Assembly (NCBI GenBank): GCA_964515555.1
Contig: CAZEVY010000044.1
Span: 1 to 38,105, forward strand
Length of the DNA: 38,105 bases
Direction of reading: 5' to 3'
Source of the DNA: CAZEVY01 sp964515555
GTDB lineage: Bacteria > Acidobacteriota > Terriglobia > Bryobacterales > Bryobacteraceae
Shown: positions 1 through 12,619 of the stretch, one piece after another
Layout of the letters: every line of letters begins with the position of its first letter
Numbering within the stretch: the first letter of the stretch is position 1
The notes under the pieces: generated by a model
The model's database searches: none
The model's input: only the letters and a program-made list of their open reading frames with translations
Told to the model about the DNA's origin: nothing
Made by a program: the position numbers and the translations under genes

Positions 1-95
1 AGGCGACGACGGCCCGCGCCGCGCTCGCGCGGGTCGTCGGGCGGCTCGTCGGCCGGCCGGTCGTCGAGGGCGAGGGCGGCTTCGTTCTCGTGCAT
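1..95 (-). CDS. start of an unidentified gene, last visible member of the molybdoenzyme operon
   Basis: Only the first 31 codons lie inside the window; the gene runs off the left edge. The ATG at 95 follows the stop of the beta subunit by 14 bases and has a purine-rich ribosome binding site (GGGGAGA) about 7 bases upstream, so the start is well supported. The visible peptide begins MHENEAALALDD and is acidic, then Pro/Arg-rich, with no signal peptide or membrane segment. In related operons this position is often taken by a TorD/NarJ-type assembly chaperone or a heme-b gamma subunit. Nothing in the visible part allows a choice between them. Confidence 0.6.
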   Translation of the reverse strand, partial: MHENEAALALDDRPADEPPDDPRERGAGRRR

Positions 96-109
96 CGCGG
101 TCTCTCCCC

Positions 110-4682
<4,573 letters not shown>

Positions 4683-4683
<1 letters not shown>

Positions 4684-6335
4684 CACTTGCCTCCTGGGAG
4701 GGAACGAAGGTACGCGACCACGTCGTCGATATCGGATTCCGCCAACACGGGCCGCACCGGCGTGGGCTCGAGGAACGACGCCATCGCGGTGCCGCGACGT
4801 CCGCGGCGTATCGTCTCGATCAGGTAAGAATCGGTTGCCGAGCGGAGGAGGACGGCGTTGTTCAGCGCGGGTCCTTCGCCGCCCTTGCCGTCGACGCCGT
4901 GGCAGCCGGCGCAGGTCGCGATGAATATGCGCTTTCCCTTGTGGGGCGCGCCCGAGGCCTGCGGCGGTCTCTCAGGCCGCCCTTCCGAAGGCGCTCCACC
5001 CAGCGACCGCACGTGCGCGACGACTGCCTGGATCTCCGCCGGTCGCAGTCCGCCCTCTCGCAGCCAGCCCGGCATCCGGCGGCTTGGCCGGCCTTTCCTC
5101 ACGGTCTCAGCGATGAAGTCGTCTGAGACCAGCGCAAGGAAATCGGGGTTCGCGATCGAGGGGAACGAGACCAGTCCCGGCAGACGCCGGCCCATGCCGA
5201 CCGGGCCGTGACAGCCGGAGCAGAAAGCGCCATAGAGCGTCGCACCGTCGGCGGCGAACTCCCGCTCGCCGAACCTCACAGCGCGCACCCGGTCCTTCGG
5301 CACGTAGAGGTCGCGCAGCTCCCCGCGCCGCAGCGACAGGGTGTACATCGTGAGTTGATCGATCTCCCTGGACGAGAGGGGAACCGGCGGCATCTGTGAC
5401 CCGACCACCACGCTGGCGGGGGCCCGGAAATGCTCGGCCATCCAGTTCTTCATCGTGTGCTGGCCGGGCACATCGCGAAAGCTGACCTGTCCCGGGTCTT
5501 TCTCTCCGGCGCGTGAAAGATCGGGACCGTCGTCGCCGCCGACACCGCTGATCTTGTGACAACCCAGGCACCCTTGCGAAAAGAAGGCGCTCTTGGCCGC
5601 GACCAACCGCGGCGCGGCGACGCGCGTATCGAGGAACGACTTCAGCAGCGCCCGATCCTCGTCGGCGACGCTGCGGAATGCGTTCTTCCAGCCGGGCTTC
5701 CCGCCCTCCTGCGATTGCCGCACGTGACGGTCGTGCCACGCGAGGTCGTACCCGGTGAGACCGGCGCGGCTCAGGTCTGGACCCTCCATGCCGCCGCCTC
5801 CGGGCCGAATCGTGCCGCCTCGGCCGTCGAGCCTGTGACAAGACAGGCAGTCGAGCCGTTCGAATGCGAGTTGCGCCCTCCGGAGTTGCGCCTGTTCCGG
5901 GACGCCGAGGGTCGCGTGACAGCGCCCACAACCGGCGTAACTGAACGCCTTGGGGATCATCGGCGCCGGCCAGAAGTGGAGATCGCCGTGCGCGTCGGCT
6001 TTCTCGGTTGCCTGTCCCTGCCCCGCGTGACAGACTGTGCATCCGTACTCGGCGGGATCGTGCACCACCGGCTTGTGCGCGGCCAGCACCGTGCCGCCGC
6101 GCACGCTCTGCTCGCCCGGAGCCATCGCGACGTGGCACGACACGCAGCGGTCGCTGACGCCGAGATTCGGATTTACGATCTGGCGCAACTGCACTGGAAC
6201 GGCGCCTTCGTCTGAGACCGCCCTCGACTGGATGCGCCGCCATTCCTTGAGAAAATTCTCGTGCGCCGCCGCACCGGCCAACAACAGCAGCACGCCGATG
6301 CTGGAGCCGAGGAGCAGATACTTGTTCCGCTTCAT
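4683..6335 (-). CDS. membrane-anchored seven-heme c-type cytochrome
   Basis: This 550-residue protein starts with MKRNKYLLLGSSIGVLLLLAG, a signal anchor, and contains seven CxxCH heme sites at about residues 64 (CVSCH), 99 (CTVCH), 136 (CGRCH), 163 (CLSCH), 256 (CLGCH), 372 (CSGCH) and 475 (CAGCH). The first four form a compact multiheme N-terminal part. The last three sit in typical mono-heme cytochrome c folds (GCHGPVGMGRRLPGL, GCHGVDGKGGEGPALNN). Placed between cytochrome b and the molybdoenzyme alpha gene, it is the obvious electron wire between the bc complex and the exported enzyme. The ATG at 6335 has GAGG 7 bases upstream; a TTG at 6338 would also be in frame. The stop overlaps the alpha start. 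Confidence 0.9.
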
Positions 6336-6344
6336 CAATGCGCC

Positions 6345-7901
6345 TCAGTGCTTAGGCCAATCCGCAGGCGACCAATAGAAGACCCAGTTCGGTCCGCGGA
6401 ACCAGGTGCCGATGATCGTGAGCACCACGAATCCGCACAGGAAGCAGGTGAACAGGCCGAGCGCGCCGGCCCGCGCCGACTGGTAGCGCTTCACGCACCA
6501 GATCGAATAGAGCGCGTACACCGTAGTCAGAATGGTGGCGGGATTGATGAGCGTCACCAGCAACTGCGGGACGTTCGGGAACCACTCGCGCAGCCAGCCG
6601 AAGCGGATCGCGAAGGTTTCAATCATCAGCGGAGCGCAGAGGCCGACCACGGCGGACAGGCGAACCAACGGCCGTCCTCCCGGTCCCCCAAACCACTCGC
6701 CGGTTCCTTCCGTTTCGCGGTCCAGGTAGGGAATCAGGGCGAGACCCAGCAGCACGATCGACGGGATTCCGATGCCGCCCATGAATGCGGAAAAGGAGAC
6801 CAGTTCCTGTAGTCCGAGGAAGTACCAGGGCGCCTTGGCGGGGTTCTCCGGAATGTTCGGATTAGCGAGTTCCTTCAACGGAGCGTCCGACACCAGCGAC
6901 AACGCGACGCAAACCAGGAAGGTCACCATCAGCACGCCGAGCTCGGCGTAGAACAGGTGCGGCATCGAGGGCACCGTGTTCTCCGGCCCACGCCCAACCA
7001 TCGATGTTTTCCCGCGGACGACCGCAGCCAGGTGATAAGTCTTGCTTGGAGCCTCGGTAAACACCGGGTAGGTCTCGTCGCTCCGCGTCGTGCCGAGGCG
7101 TTGGTCCGCGTCGACAGGTCGCACCATGCCGCCGTCCTTGCGAACACGCCAGAAGTGGATCGACATCAGAGCCGCCAGTGCCAGAGGCAGGATCATCACG
7201 TGCAGGAGATAGAAGCGGATCAGCGCCTCGGCGCCCACGGTGTCCGAACCCAGCAGCAACAGACGTTGCATGCCGCCCGGATCGAAGTACTGAGTGATGC
7301 CCAGTGCGTCGGTCACCTCGCGCGGCGACTGCGCGATGTTCGCGCCGATCGTGATGGCCCAATAAGCCAGCTGGTCCCACGGCAGCAGGTAGCCGGTGAA
7401 CGACAGGCCGAGCGTCGTGACCAGCAGGCCCATCCCGATCAGCCAGTTGTATTCGCGCGGCTTGCGGTACGCGGCCGTATAGAAGGCGCGCGCCATGTGC
7501 AGAATCACCGCCACCACCATCAAGTTCGCCGACCATCGGTGAATGTTGCGGATCAGGCGGCCGGTGGGTACCACGAAGTGGATGTCTTTAATGGAGTTGT
7601 AAGCCGCTTCGGGAAACGGCTTGTAGTAGAACATCAACATCACGCCGGTGACCAGCGTCAGCACGAAGGCCGAGACACTCATGATGCCGAGACCCATGGT
7701 GGTGGTCCAGCGCAGAGTCCAGCGATGCGTGCGCACCGAGTGCAGGTGCAGGAAGACATTGCCGAACACGAATGTGGAGCGCGTCCGGTCGGTCGTCGGC
7801 GGGCCGCCGCGGAAGGCCGTCTCGTAGACGCGCCGCGGGACCGCCTTCAAGTTGCCGGCGAACTCGCGCAGTGCGTCCTTGCCGGCTGTAGTGGGAGTCA
7901 T
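6345..7901 (-). CDS. cytochrome b of a bc/b6f-type quinol complex (fused b6 and subunit IV parts)
   Basis: This 518-residue polytopic membrane protein binds two b hemes and forms the quinol sites of a Rieske/cytochrome b complex. Two His pairs lie on neighbouring helices: NIHRW with ILHMAR, and FYLLH with SIHFWRVRK. The C-terminal half contains the subunit IV-like part with APWYFLGLQEL where canonical proteins have PEWYFL. Length and helix content fit a single-chain fusion. The start was set at ATG 7901, which overlaps the Rieske stop as ATGA; the 51 codons upstream belong to a shadow frame. The stop lies 9 bases before the cytochrome c start. The PEWY variant is one I associate with menaquinol-using complexes of anaerobes and acidobacteria; that link is from memory. 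Confidence 0.92.
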   Translation of the reverse strand: MTPTTAGKDALREFAGNLKAVPRRVYETAFRGGPPTTDRTRSTFVFGNVFLHLHSVRTHRWTLRWTTTMGLGIMSVSAFVLTLVTGVMLMFYYKPFPEAAYNSIKDIHFVVPTGRLIRNIHRWSANLMVVAVILHMARAFYTAAYRKPREYNWLIGMGLLVTTLGLSFTGYLLPWDQLAYWAITIGANIAQSPREVTDALGITQYFDPGGMQRLLLLGSDTVGAEALIRFYLLHVMILPLALAALMSIHFWRVRKDGGMVRPVDADQRLGTTRSDETYPVFTEAPSKTYHLAAVVRGKTSMVGRGPENTVPSMPHLFYAELGVLMVTFLVCVALSLVSDAPLKELANPNIPENPAKAPWYFLGLQELVSFSAFMGGIGIPSIVLLGLALIPYLDRETEGTGEWFGGPGGRPLVRLSAVVGLCAPLMIETFAIRFGWLREWFPNVPQLLVTLINPATILTTVYALYSIWCVKRYQSARAGALGLFTCFLCGFVVLTIIGTWFRGPNWVFYWSPADWPKH

Positions 7902-8383
7902 GCGTTCACCTTGGTCCCGGGTGGCACGGTGGTCGCTTCGTCGATCGTCAGTGCGCCGCCGCTGACGCTCACCTTGAGCCACGGCAGCGCCTGCGGCGCC
8001 GGTCCGCGCAATACCGTGCCATCGGCCAGGAATCGCGAACCGTGGCAGGGACACTCGAAGCCTTCGGCATTGGCCTTTACCACGCAGCCCAGGTGAGTGC
8101 AGATGGTCGACACGGCGTAGATTCCGTCGGCGCCCCTGAATACTGCGACGGCCCGCCCGGGCGGCACGAATGCCTCACCCGGCGGCAACGCCTCCGGCAG
8201 TGCGACTTTGAACTTCTTCGAGGGCGAAGCCAGCACGGCCGCCTTCGGGAGTTTCAGCATTCCGATGAGCGCGAATACGATCGCGCCGGCTGTCGCCCAC
8301 AACGAGCTCAGACCCAACCAGTCCCGGCGAGGTATCGGTTCCGGATCGAGTCGCGATCGGGTGGGTTTGGGAGTGAGGGTCAT
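7898..8383 (-). CDS. Rieske [2Fe-2S] protein of the bc-type complex
   Basis: This 161-residue protein has an N-terminal charged stretch with RRDWLGLSSLWATAGAIVFA, a membrane anchor that may use the Tat route. The soluble domain carries the two cluster-binding boxes CTHLGC and CPCHGS, which supply two Cys and two His ligands. It would take electrons from quinol at the Qo site of the adjacent cytochrome b and pass them to the seven-heme cytochrome. The start at 8383 overlaps the previous stop as ATGA, and its own stop overlaps the cytochrome b start as ATGA. The open frame continues upstream to 8785, but that region codes for the flavoprotein in another frame. Confidence 0.95.
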   Translation of the reverse strand: MTLTPKPTRSRLDPEPIPRRDWLGLSSLWATAGAIVFALIGMLKLPKAAVLASPSKKFKVALPEALPPGEAFVPPGRAVAVFRGADGIYAVSTICTHLGCVVKANAEGFECPCHGSRFLADGTVLRGPAPQALPWLKVSVSGGALTIDEATTVPPGTKVNA

Positions 8384-10311
8384 GTGGACCTCCAGGTGGT
8401 ACAGCTCCAGGTTGTGGAGAAAGCTACGCGCTCCATCGTGATGGCGTCGACGGGACACCGCATCGCGCAAGCGGCGCAACGGATGCAGCGATCTTCGTCC
8501 TTGAGGATCGCGGAGCTTTCGGAAGGGTCCTCTTCGGCGCCCAGCGTGGCTTCGATGGCGGCTCGTACCTCCTCGTTCTCGGCCATTTCGGATAGTGGAA
8601 CGAGCTTCAGGCAAAGCGTCGGGCACACATCGACGCACCCTCCGCACAACACACATCGACTGCCGTCGAACACTGGCGTGACGCCGCAATCGAGGCAACG
8701 CGACGCCTCGCGCACCGCCGCCTCGCGGTTGTAGCCGATCTCCACCAGCGCATCCGGCCTGTGCAGGCGCTGCTCCGGCGGGCATATCGGAATCGCGACG
8801 CGGCGGATCGATTCATAGCCCTTCTCCCGGCGGTAGCGCTCCTGAACCAGGTGCGAGGTGACCGATTCAGCCTGGAGCTCGCGGCCCGTCAGATACTGGT
8901 ACACCGAGCGCGCCGCAGCCTTGCCGGAGGCCACCGCGTCGATCAGCAGACGCGTTCCGTGCGCCAGATCGCCGGCGATGAAGACGCCTTTCGCCGTGGT
9001 CGCCAGCGTCCGAGGATCGGTCTTCGGCCAGCCGGGGCGAAACTGCTCGACATCGGCGCCGCCGTCTTCGAGGAATGAGAGCGCGGGAGCCTGTCCGACC
9101 GCGAGCAGCACCGTGTCGCAGACGGCCGTGATCGTGTCGGAATCGTCGAACAGCGGCGAGAAGCGGCGATTCTCGTCGTACACGCGCAGGCAGCGGCGGA
9201 ACTTCACGCCGGTCACGTTGCCCGTCACGTCGCGCAGAATCTCGGTCGGCCCCCAACCGTTCAGCCGTTCGATGCCCTCTTCGTCCCCCTCGAGGATCTC
9301 GATCGTATCCGCGGGCATTTCCTCGAGCCCTTCGAGCGATGCCAGCTTGACGCTGAGCGTTCCAGGCAGCCGCGCCGCCGTACGCGCGGTGTCGAACGCG
9401 ATCTGCCGCAACACCGTGCGGGCCACGTCATAGGCGACGTTGCCGCCGCCGATCACCACCACGTCGTGTCCGAGGTCCATGCCCGATCCGAGTGCCACGG
9501 CCCGCAACAGGTCGACCCCACCGAAAACCCTCGGCCCTCGTTCCCCGGGCAGTCCGAGACCACGCGAAGCTTTCGCGCCGACGGCGAGGATCACGGCCGG
9601 GAAATCGCGCCGCAGGTCGGCGAAGGAAATGTCGCGGCCCACGGTGACGCCGCATCGAATCTCGACGCCGAGCGCGCGAATGACTTCGATCTCTTTCTCG
9701 ATTACCGAGCGCGGCAGCCGGTAAGCCGGCACGCCGACGTACAGCATTCCCGCCGGTACCGGTTCCGTTTCGAATACCACCGGCGCGAACCCGAGCAGCG
9801 CTAGGTCGTGCGCTGCCGAGAGCCCAGCCGGACCGGCGCCGATAATCGCAACCGCCGCTCCGTTCTTGACCCGCAGCTTCTCGTCGACGCCCGCCCAAAC
9901 CAGTGCCGCCATCTCGTCCACATCGCCGGCGACCGGGGGTAGAAAGGTCTCCACGGAGTCGAGCAGGTCGCGGGCGGGACGCGCTTCAGCCCCGAACTGT
10001 TCACACACGAATCGCTTCAGTGCGCGAATCGAGATGGGGAGATCGACGCCGACGAAATTACCGTCGTCGTCCACACGCGGGACCTTTCCCCTGCGGCACG
10101 CGGCTTCACAGGGTGCACCGCAGATACGTCCGCAAATCGACGCGAATGGATTCGGTCCCCGCGCGATGAGGTAGGCCTCTTCGAAGCGCCCCTCCGCGAT
10201 CGCCCTGACGTAGCCGCGCGCGTCGGTATGCACCGGACACGCCACCTGGCACGAGATGAGTCCCCGGTGGTAACCCTCGCCCGGAACGTCGACGTGGAGC
10301 CGCTCCCTCAT
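8380..10311 (-). CDS. GltD/NfnB-like FAD oxidoreductase with N- and C-terminal iron-sulfur domains
   Basis: This 643-residue cytoplasmic flavoprotein belongs to the family of the glutamate synthase small subunit. The N-terminal domain has C21, C25 and CGRICGAPCEAAC (C60-C72) for [4Fe-4S] clusters. IIGAGPAGLSAAHDL (about 156) binds FAD and VIGGGNVAYDVART (about 286) binds NAD(P)H. The C-terminus adds a two-cluster ferredoxin domain with CVLCGGCVDVCP and CIRCAACAMRCP. No glutamate synthase large subunit is nearby. Its place first after the regulator in a Rieske/cytochrome b operon suggests it feeds electrons from NAD(P)H or ferredoxin to the quinone pool, or takes them back to NAD(P)+. Both ends overlap the neighbouring genes as ATGA. 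Confidence 0.9.
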   Translation of the reverse strand: MRERLHVDVPGEGYHRGLISCQVACPVHTDARGYVRAIAEGRFEEAYLIARGPNPFASICGRICGAPCEAACRRGKVPRVDDDGNFVGVDLPISIRALKRFVCEQFGAEARPARDLLDSVETFLPPVAGDVDEMAALVWAGVDEKLRVKNGAAVAIIGAGPAGLSAAHDLALLGFAPVVFETEPVPAGMLYVGVPAYRLPRSVIEKEIEVIRALGVEIRCGVTVGRDISFADLRRDFPAVILAVGAKASRGLGLPGERGPRVFGGVDLLRAVALGSGMDLGHDVVVIGGGNVAYDVARTVLRQIAFDTARTAARLPGTLSVKLASLEGLEEMPADTIEILEGDEEGIERLNGWGPTEILRDVTGNVTGVKFRRCLRVYDENRRFSPLFDDSDTITAVCDTVLLAVGQAPALSFLEDGGADVEQFRPGWPKTDPRTLATTAKGVFIAGDLAHGTRLLIDAVASGKAAARSVYQYLTGRELQAESVTSHLVQERYRREKGYESIRRVAIPICPPEQRLHRPDALVEIGYNREAAVREASRCLDCGVTPVFDGSRCVLCGGCVDVCPTLCLKLVPLSEMAENEEVRAAIEATLGAEEDPSESSAILKDEDRCIRCAACAMRCPVDAITMERVAFSTTWSCTTWRST

Positions 10312-10736
10312 GATGGCTGCCCATGACTGACGTCGGGATCGTCAGAGGGTGCTTCCAGGAACTGCGCCAGCGTCCATCGCGACAGAACTCCGGTGATCGC
10401 GGCGTGCAATTCGACGACGGCATGACCGAAGCCGCCGTAAGAACCGGATGGTCGCGAAGACTGCCAGAATTCACCAACGATCGCGCCCTGACAGGCTTCC
10501 ACGATTGACAGAAGGGTCACATCCGGCGGCAGCCTTCCTAAGCGGACCCCTCCGTGGACTCCCTTCTCGGCGCGCAGAATTCCCTTCTTGACCAGATGAC
10601 GCAGCGACTTGGCGAGATACGTCGGCGATTCGTCCAGAGCTTCCGCGATCCGGCGGGGCGATAGGCAACCCCGGTCCCCGTGTCGCGCGAGATAGATCAA
10701 GGCGCGAAGAGCGGAGATCGTGGTCTTGCTCAACAT
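10308..10736 (-). CDS. Rrf2-family transcriptional regulator, probable regulator of the respiratory operon
   Basis: This 142-residue winged-helix protein begins MLSKTTISALRALIYLARHG, the standard opening of Rrf2 proteins. It continues with RRIAEALDESPTYLAKSLRHLVKKGIL (recognition helix region) and a wing KGVHGGVRL. I set the start at ATG 10736; the frame is open to 10799 but those residues do not fit the family. In Fe-S members such as NsrR and IscR three cysteines follow the wing. Here only the first (VEACQGAI) is present, and the next stretch FWQSSRPSGSYGGFGH has none. It may therefore sense something without a classical cluster, or be cofactor-free. It is first in the operon and its stop overlaps the flavoprotein start, so self-regulation and operon regulation are likely. 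Confidence 0.9.
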   Translation of the reverse strand: MLSKTTISALRALIYLARHGDRGCLSPRRIAEALDESPTYLAKSLRHLVKKGILRAEKGVHGGVRLGRLPPDVTLLSIVEACQGAIVGEFWQSSRPSGSYGGFGHAVVELHAAITGVLSRWTLAQFLEAPSDDPDVSHGQPS

Positions 10737-10754
10737 CGAAATTACGCCAACATA

Positions 10755-10767
10755 GACAAGATATGTC
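10755..10767. promoter_or_regulatory. candidate operator, GACA-N5-TGTC inverted repeat
   Basis: GACAAGATATGTC lies 19 bp upstream of the Rrf2 start in the 98-bp divergent region. The four-base arms are perfect and the centre is AT-rich. It could be an Rrf2 site, but short arms like these also arise by chance. Confidence 0.3.
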
Positions 10768-10785
10768 CGCATTGGCGGAGGGTCT

Positions 10786-10799
10786 GTGACTAAAGTCAC
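10786..10799. promoter_or_regulatory. candidate operator, perfect palindrome GTGACT-AA-AGTCAC
   Basis: Six-base arms are perfect around a 2-base centre, midway between the divergent Rrf2 and MobB-like genes. Its position suits a dimeric regulator controlling both directions. No other copy was noticed in the window. Confidence 0.4.
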
Positions 10800-10834
10800 T
10801 TCGGCGAGAAACGCCCGTGGGATAGTCTGGTCCC

Positions 10835-11593
10835 ATGCTGATCGTTGTGTCAGGCCACAGTCGCGGTGTCGGCAAGACTTCCCTGGTGGAGGCCATACTC
10901 AAGGTCTCCCGGCCCACCAGCTTCTCCACTTTGAAGATTTCGGGCCATCATCATGGCGGCACGGAAGCGGTGGGCCCGAGGAGAGAAGAAACAGGCTCGC
11001 GCGGTAGCCGACTGCTCGGCGCCGGCGCGCAATCGGCATGGTTTGTGGGGGCGGCGGACGATCACTTCCCGCTCGCGCTGCCGGCAATTGAAGAACTGAT
11101 GTCGGCCTCCCGGAATTGGATTGTGGAATCGAACCGGTTGATAGCCTATCTACGGCCGGAGCTGCTCCTCTTCGTATGCCACCCGGAGATCGTGGACTGG
11201 AAGGCGTCTGCTCACGCCTGTCTGAGAAGCTGTGACGCGGTGGTTTTCCGAAACGCGGCCTCCGTATCGACGCGCAGACTCCAACGGTCGCGGGCCGGAG
11301 CGTCGACGGAAAGAAAAAAAACGACTCAGGACCCCACTCCCCCCACTGAGGCCTCAGAATCCAGATATTCCCTGTCGACTCATGTAAGCCCAACAAAAGG
11401 CGGTCCGGACCGACAGCGAATCCCCCCAGCAGGGCGCGCCCTCGCGGATGAAGATGCAAGACGGGAAACGGAGCTTCCGCCGATCCTGGCCGGACACCCC
11501 AGACGCACAGCGGCCCTTCGCGCCGCGAGAGGAAGTAAAGGATCGCCATCGGGTGACCAATCGAGCATCTCATCGAAGTCGCATGCGGCTTAG
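10835..11593 (+). CDS. MobB-like P-loop protein; C-terminal part probably not native
   Basis: The first ~150 residues form a P-loop NTPase-like domain: VVSGHSRGVGKTSLVEAIL is a Walker A motif, followed by LKISGHHHG, GSRLLGAGAQSAWFV, a helical region ending NWIVESNRL, and DWKASAHACLRSCDAVVFRN. This layout recalls MobB, which binds GTP in molybdenum guanine dinucleotide assembly, and a related group seen in acidobacteria. The divergent neighbour is a bis-MGD enzyme operon, which supports a cofactor role but does not prove it. After about residue 155 the sequence becomes low-complexity, with Ser, Thr, Pro and Arg, and overlaps an antisense pseudogene fragment. The native C-terminus was therefore probably lost or replaced. 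A run of eight A at about 11297-11305 is another possible frameshift site. No strong ribosome binding site is visible before ATG 10835. Confidence 0.6.
   Translation: MLIVVSGHSRGVGKTSLVEAILKVSRPTSFSTLKISGHHHGGTEAVGPRREETGSRGSRLLGAGAQSAWFVGAADDHFPLALPAIEELMSASRNWIVESNRLIAYLRPELLLFVCHPEIVDWKASAHACLRSCDAVVFRNAASVSTRRLQRSRAGASTERKKTTQDPTPPTEASESRYSLSTHVSPTKGGPDRQRIPPAGRALADEDARRETELPPILAGHPRRTAALRAARGSKGSPSGDQSSISSKSHAA
11349..11588 (-). pseudogene. decayed C-terminal fragment of a TolB/WD40-type beta-propeller protein
   Basis: Reading the minus strand, one frame gives LDWSPDG (about 11565-11545). A second frame picks up with ILYFLSRREGPLCVWGVRPG, then PFPVLHLHPRGRALLG, and ends ESTGNIWILRP near 11349. 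This is the order of the last propeller blade and C-terminus of acidobacterial TolB-like or kinase-linked propellers (WSPDG, LYFLS-RDG, W-V, PF-V-H, TGNIW). Two frames are needed and no start or upstream domain is present, so it is a remnant. The second frame stays open to 10899 but loses family character after GNIWILRP. It lies under the odd C-terminal tail of the plus-strand MobB-like ORF. Confidence 0.55.
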
Positions 11594-11633
11594 TTCAACG
11601 GTCTCTATGGAGGTCTTCCCTGGGCGATCTCAT

Positions 11634-11647
11634 GCCTCTGTAGAGGC
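11634..11647. terminator. small hairpin between convergent genes
   Basis: GCCTC-TGTA-GAGGC can form a short stem with a 4-base loop, and TGCCTC/GAGGCA flanks part of it as an alternative pairing. It sits in the 60-bp gap between the convergent MobB-like and GH130 genes. No clear T-tract follows on either strand, so a terminator role is uncertain. Confidence 0.25.
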
Positions 11648-11653
11648 GAGGCA

Positions 11654-12619
11654 CTAAGAATGAGCGGTTGTCGAGGGGCATTCGCGGACCACAGGTCTGC
11701 CGTGCTCCAGGCACATCGCGACCAGGTCGGAGAGATTCGCTTCACCCACGCACATGACTTTGTCCGCCCCGCCCCAGTAGATCTTCACCGTTCCATCTGA
11801 CTCTGCAACCGCGCCGCAGGTGAACACCACGTTAGGGACGTATCCGGTGACCTCCCAGGGATCCTCCGGCTGGAGAATCCAGGAATCGCCGACGCCGATG
11901 ACCTTTGCCGGGTTCAGCAGATCGTGGAGCGCCACACCGAGGCGATATACCGATCCCGCCATCGTTCGGAAAACGCCGTGATAGATTGAAAGCCATCCCT
12001 GTTTCGTCTTGATCGGCGGCGCGCCCGGGCCGATCTTCATCTCGTCCCAGTGGTACGGCTCGGGCCTGATGATGAGCTGCGATTCGCCCCAGAATCGCAG
12101 GTCGGGAGAGTAAGATATCCAGATCGACCACGGAGCGATTTCCGAATGAGGACGGTCCAGCCGGGCGTAAAGGCCGTCGAACTTTTCGGGAAAGATAACG
12201 ACATTCCGATAGTCCGCCGGTGTGATCAGCGAGGCTCGTTCCACGTAACTGAAGTCTTTCGTCCTGGCGAGGGCGATCCGCACTCCATTGCGCGAGTACG
12301 CGCTGTAGGTGATGACGTACTCTCCGTCCAGCCGGGTCATGCGCGGATCCTCGACGCCGAACTCCTCGTAGGCCGCGAACGGGCCTTCCCGCGCGGGAGT
12401 GAGGAAAGGCTCCGGATCGGCGGTGAAATGGAATCCGTCGGCGCTGCGCGCCAGTCCGATGATCGACCGTCCCGTGCGCAGGTGAGACCGGAACAGCATA
12501 ACGTATTGGTGTCCGTGCTTCACGACGGCCGCGTTATGAACGGTCTCCACGGGATAGGGGATGTCGGCCTTGGTGAGGATGGGGTTGCCGCGATACCGCC
12601 GGACGACATCCGGCTTCAT
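11654..12619 (-). CDS. GH130 family beta-mannoside phosphorylase/hydrolase-like protein (short form)
   Basis: This 321-residue protein should adopt a five-bladed propeller. Family features are YRGNPIL near the start, HNAAVV, GLARSADG, the GVEDPRMT box whose Asp acts as catalytic acid in GH130, and GAPPIKTKQGWLSIYHGV and GYVPNVVFTCGAV in the later blades. GH130 enzymes phosphorolyse or hydrolyse beta-1,2- or beta-1,4-mannosides. The exact linkage cannot be read here. No signal peptide is present, so it acts in the cytoplasm. Its ATG overlaps the stop of the GT4 gene (ATGA), and it is the last gene of the sugar operon. The longer GH130 two genes upstream suggests two activities on the same product. 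Confidence 0.88.
   Translation of the reverse strand: MKPDVVRRYRGNPILTKADIPYPVETVHNAAVVKHGHQYVMLFRSHLRTGRSIIGLARSADGFHFTADPEPFLTPAREGPFAAYEEFGVEDPRMTRLDGEYVITYSAYSRNGVRIALARTKDFSYVERASLITPADYRNVVIFPEKFDGLYARLDRPHSEIAPWSIWISYSPDLRFWGESQLIIRPEPYHWDEMKIGPGAPPIKTKQGWLSIYHGVFRTMAGSVYRLGVALHDLLNPAKVIGVGDSWILQPEDPWEVTGYVPNVVFTCGAVAESDGTVKIYWGGADKVMCVGEANLSDLVAMCLEHGRPVVRECPSTTAHS

Noticed and set aside
10769..10790. Sigma-54-like promoter for the MobB-like gene (TTGGCGGAGGGTCTGTGA)
   Set aside because: GG is followed at the right distance by GT, not GC, and no enhancer-like element lies upstream.
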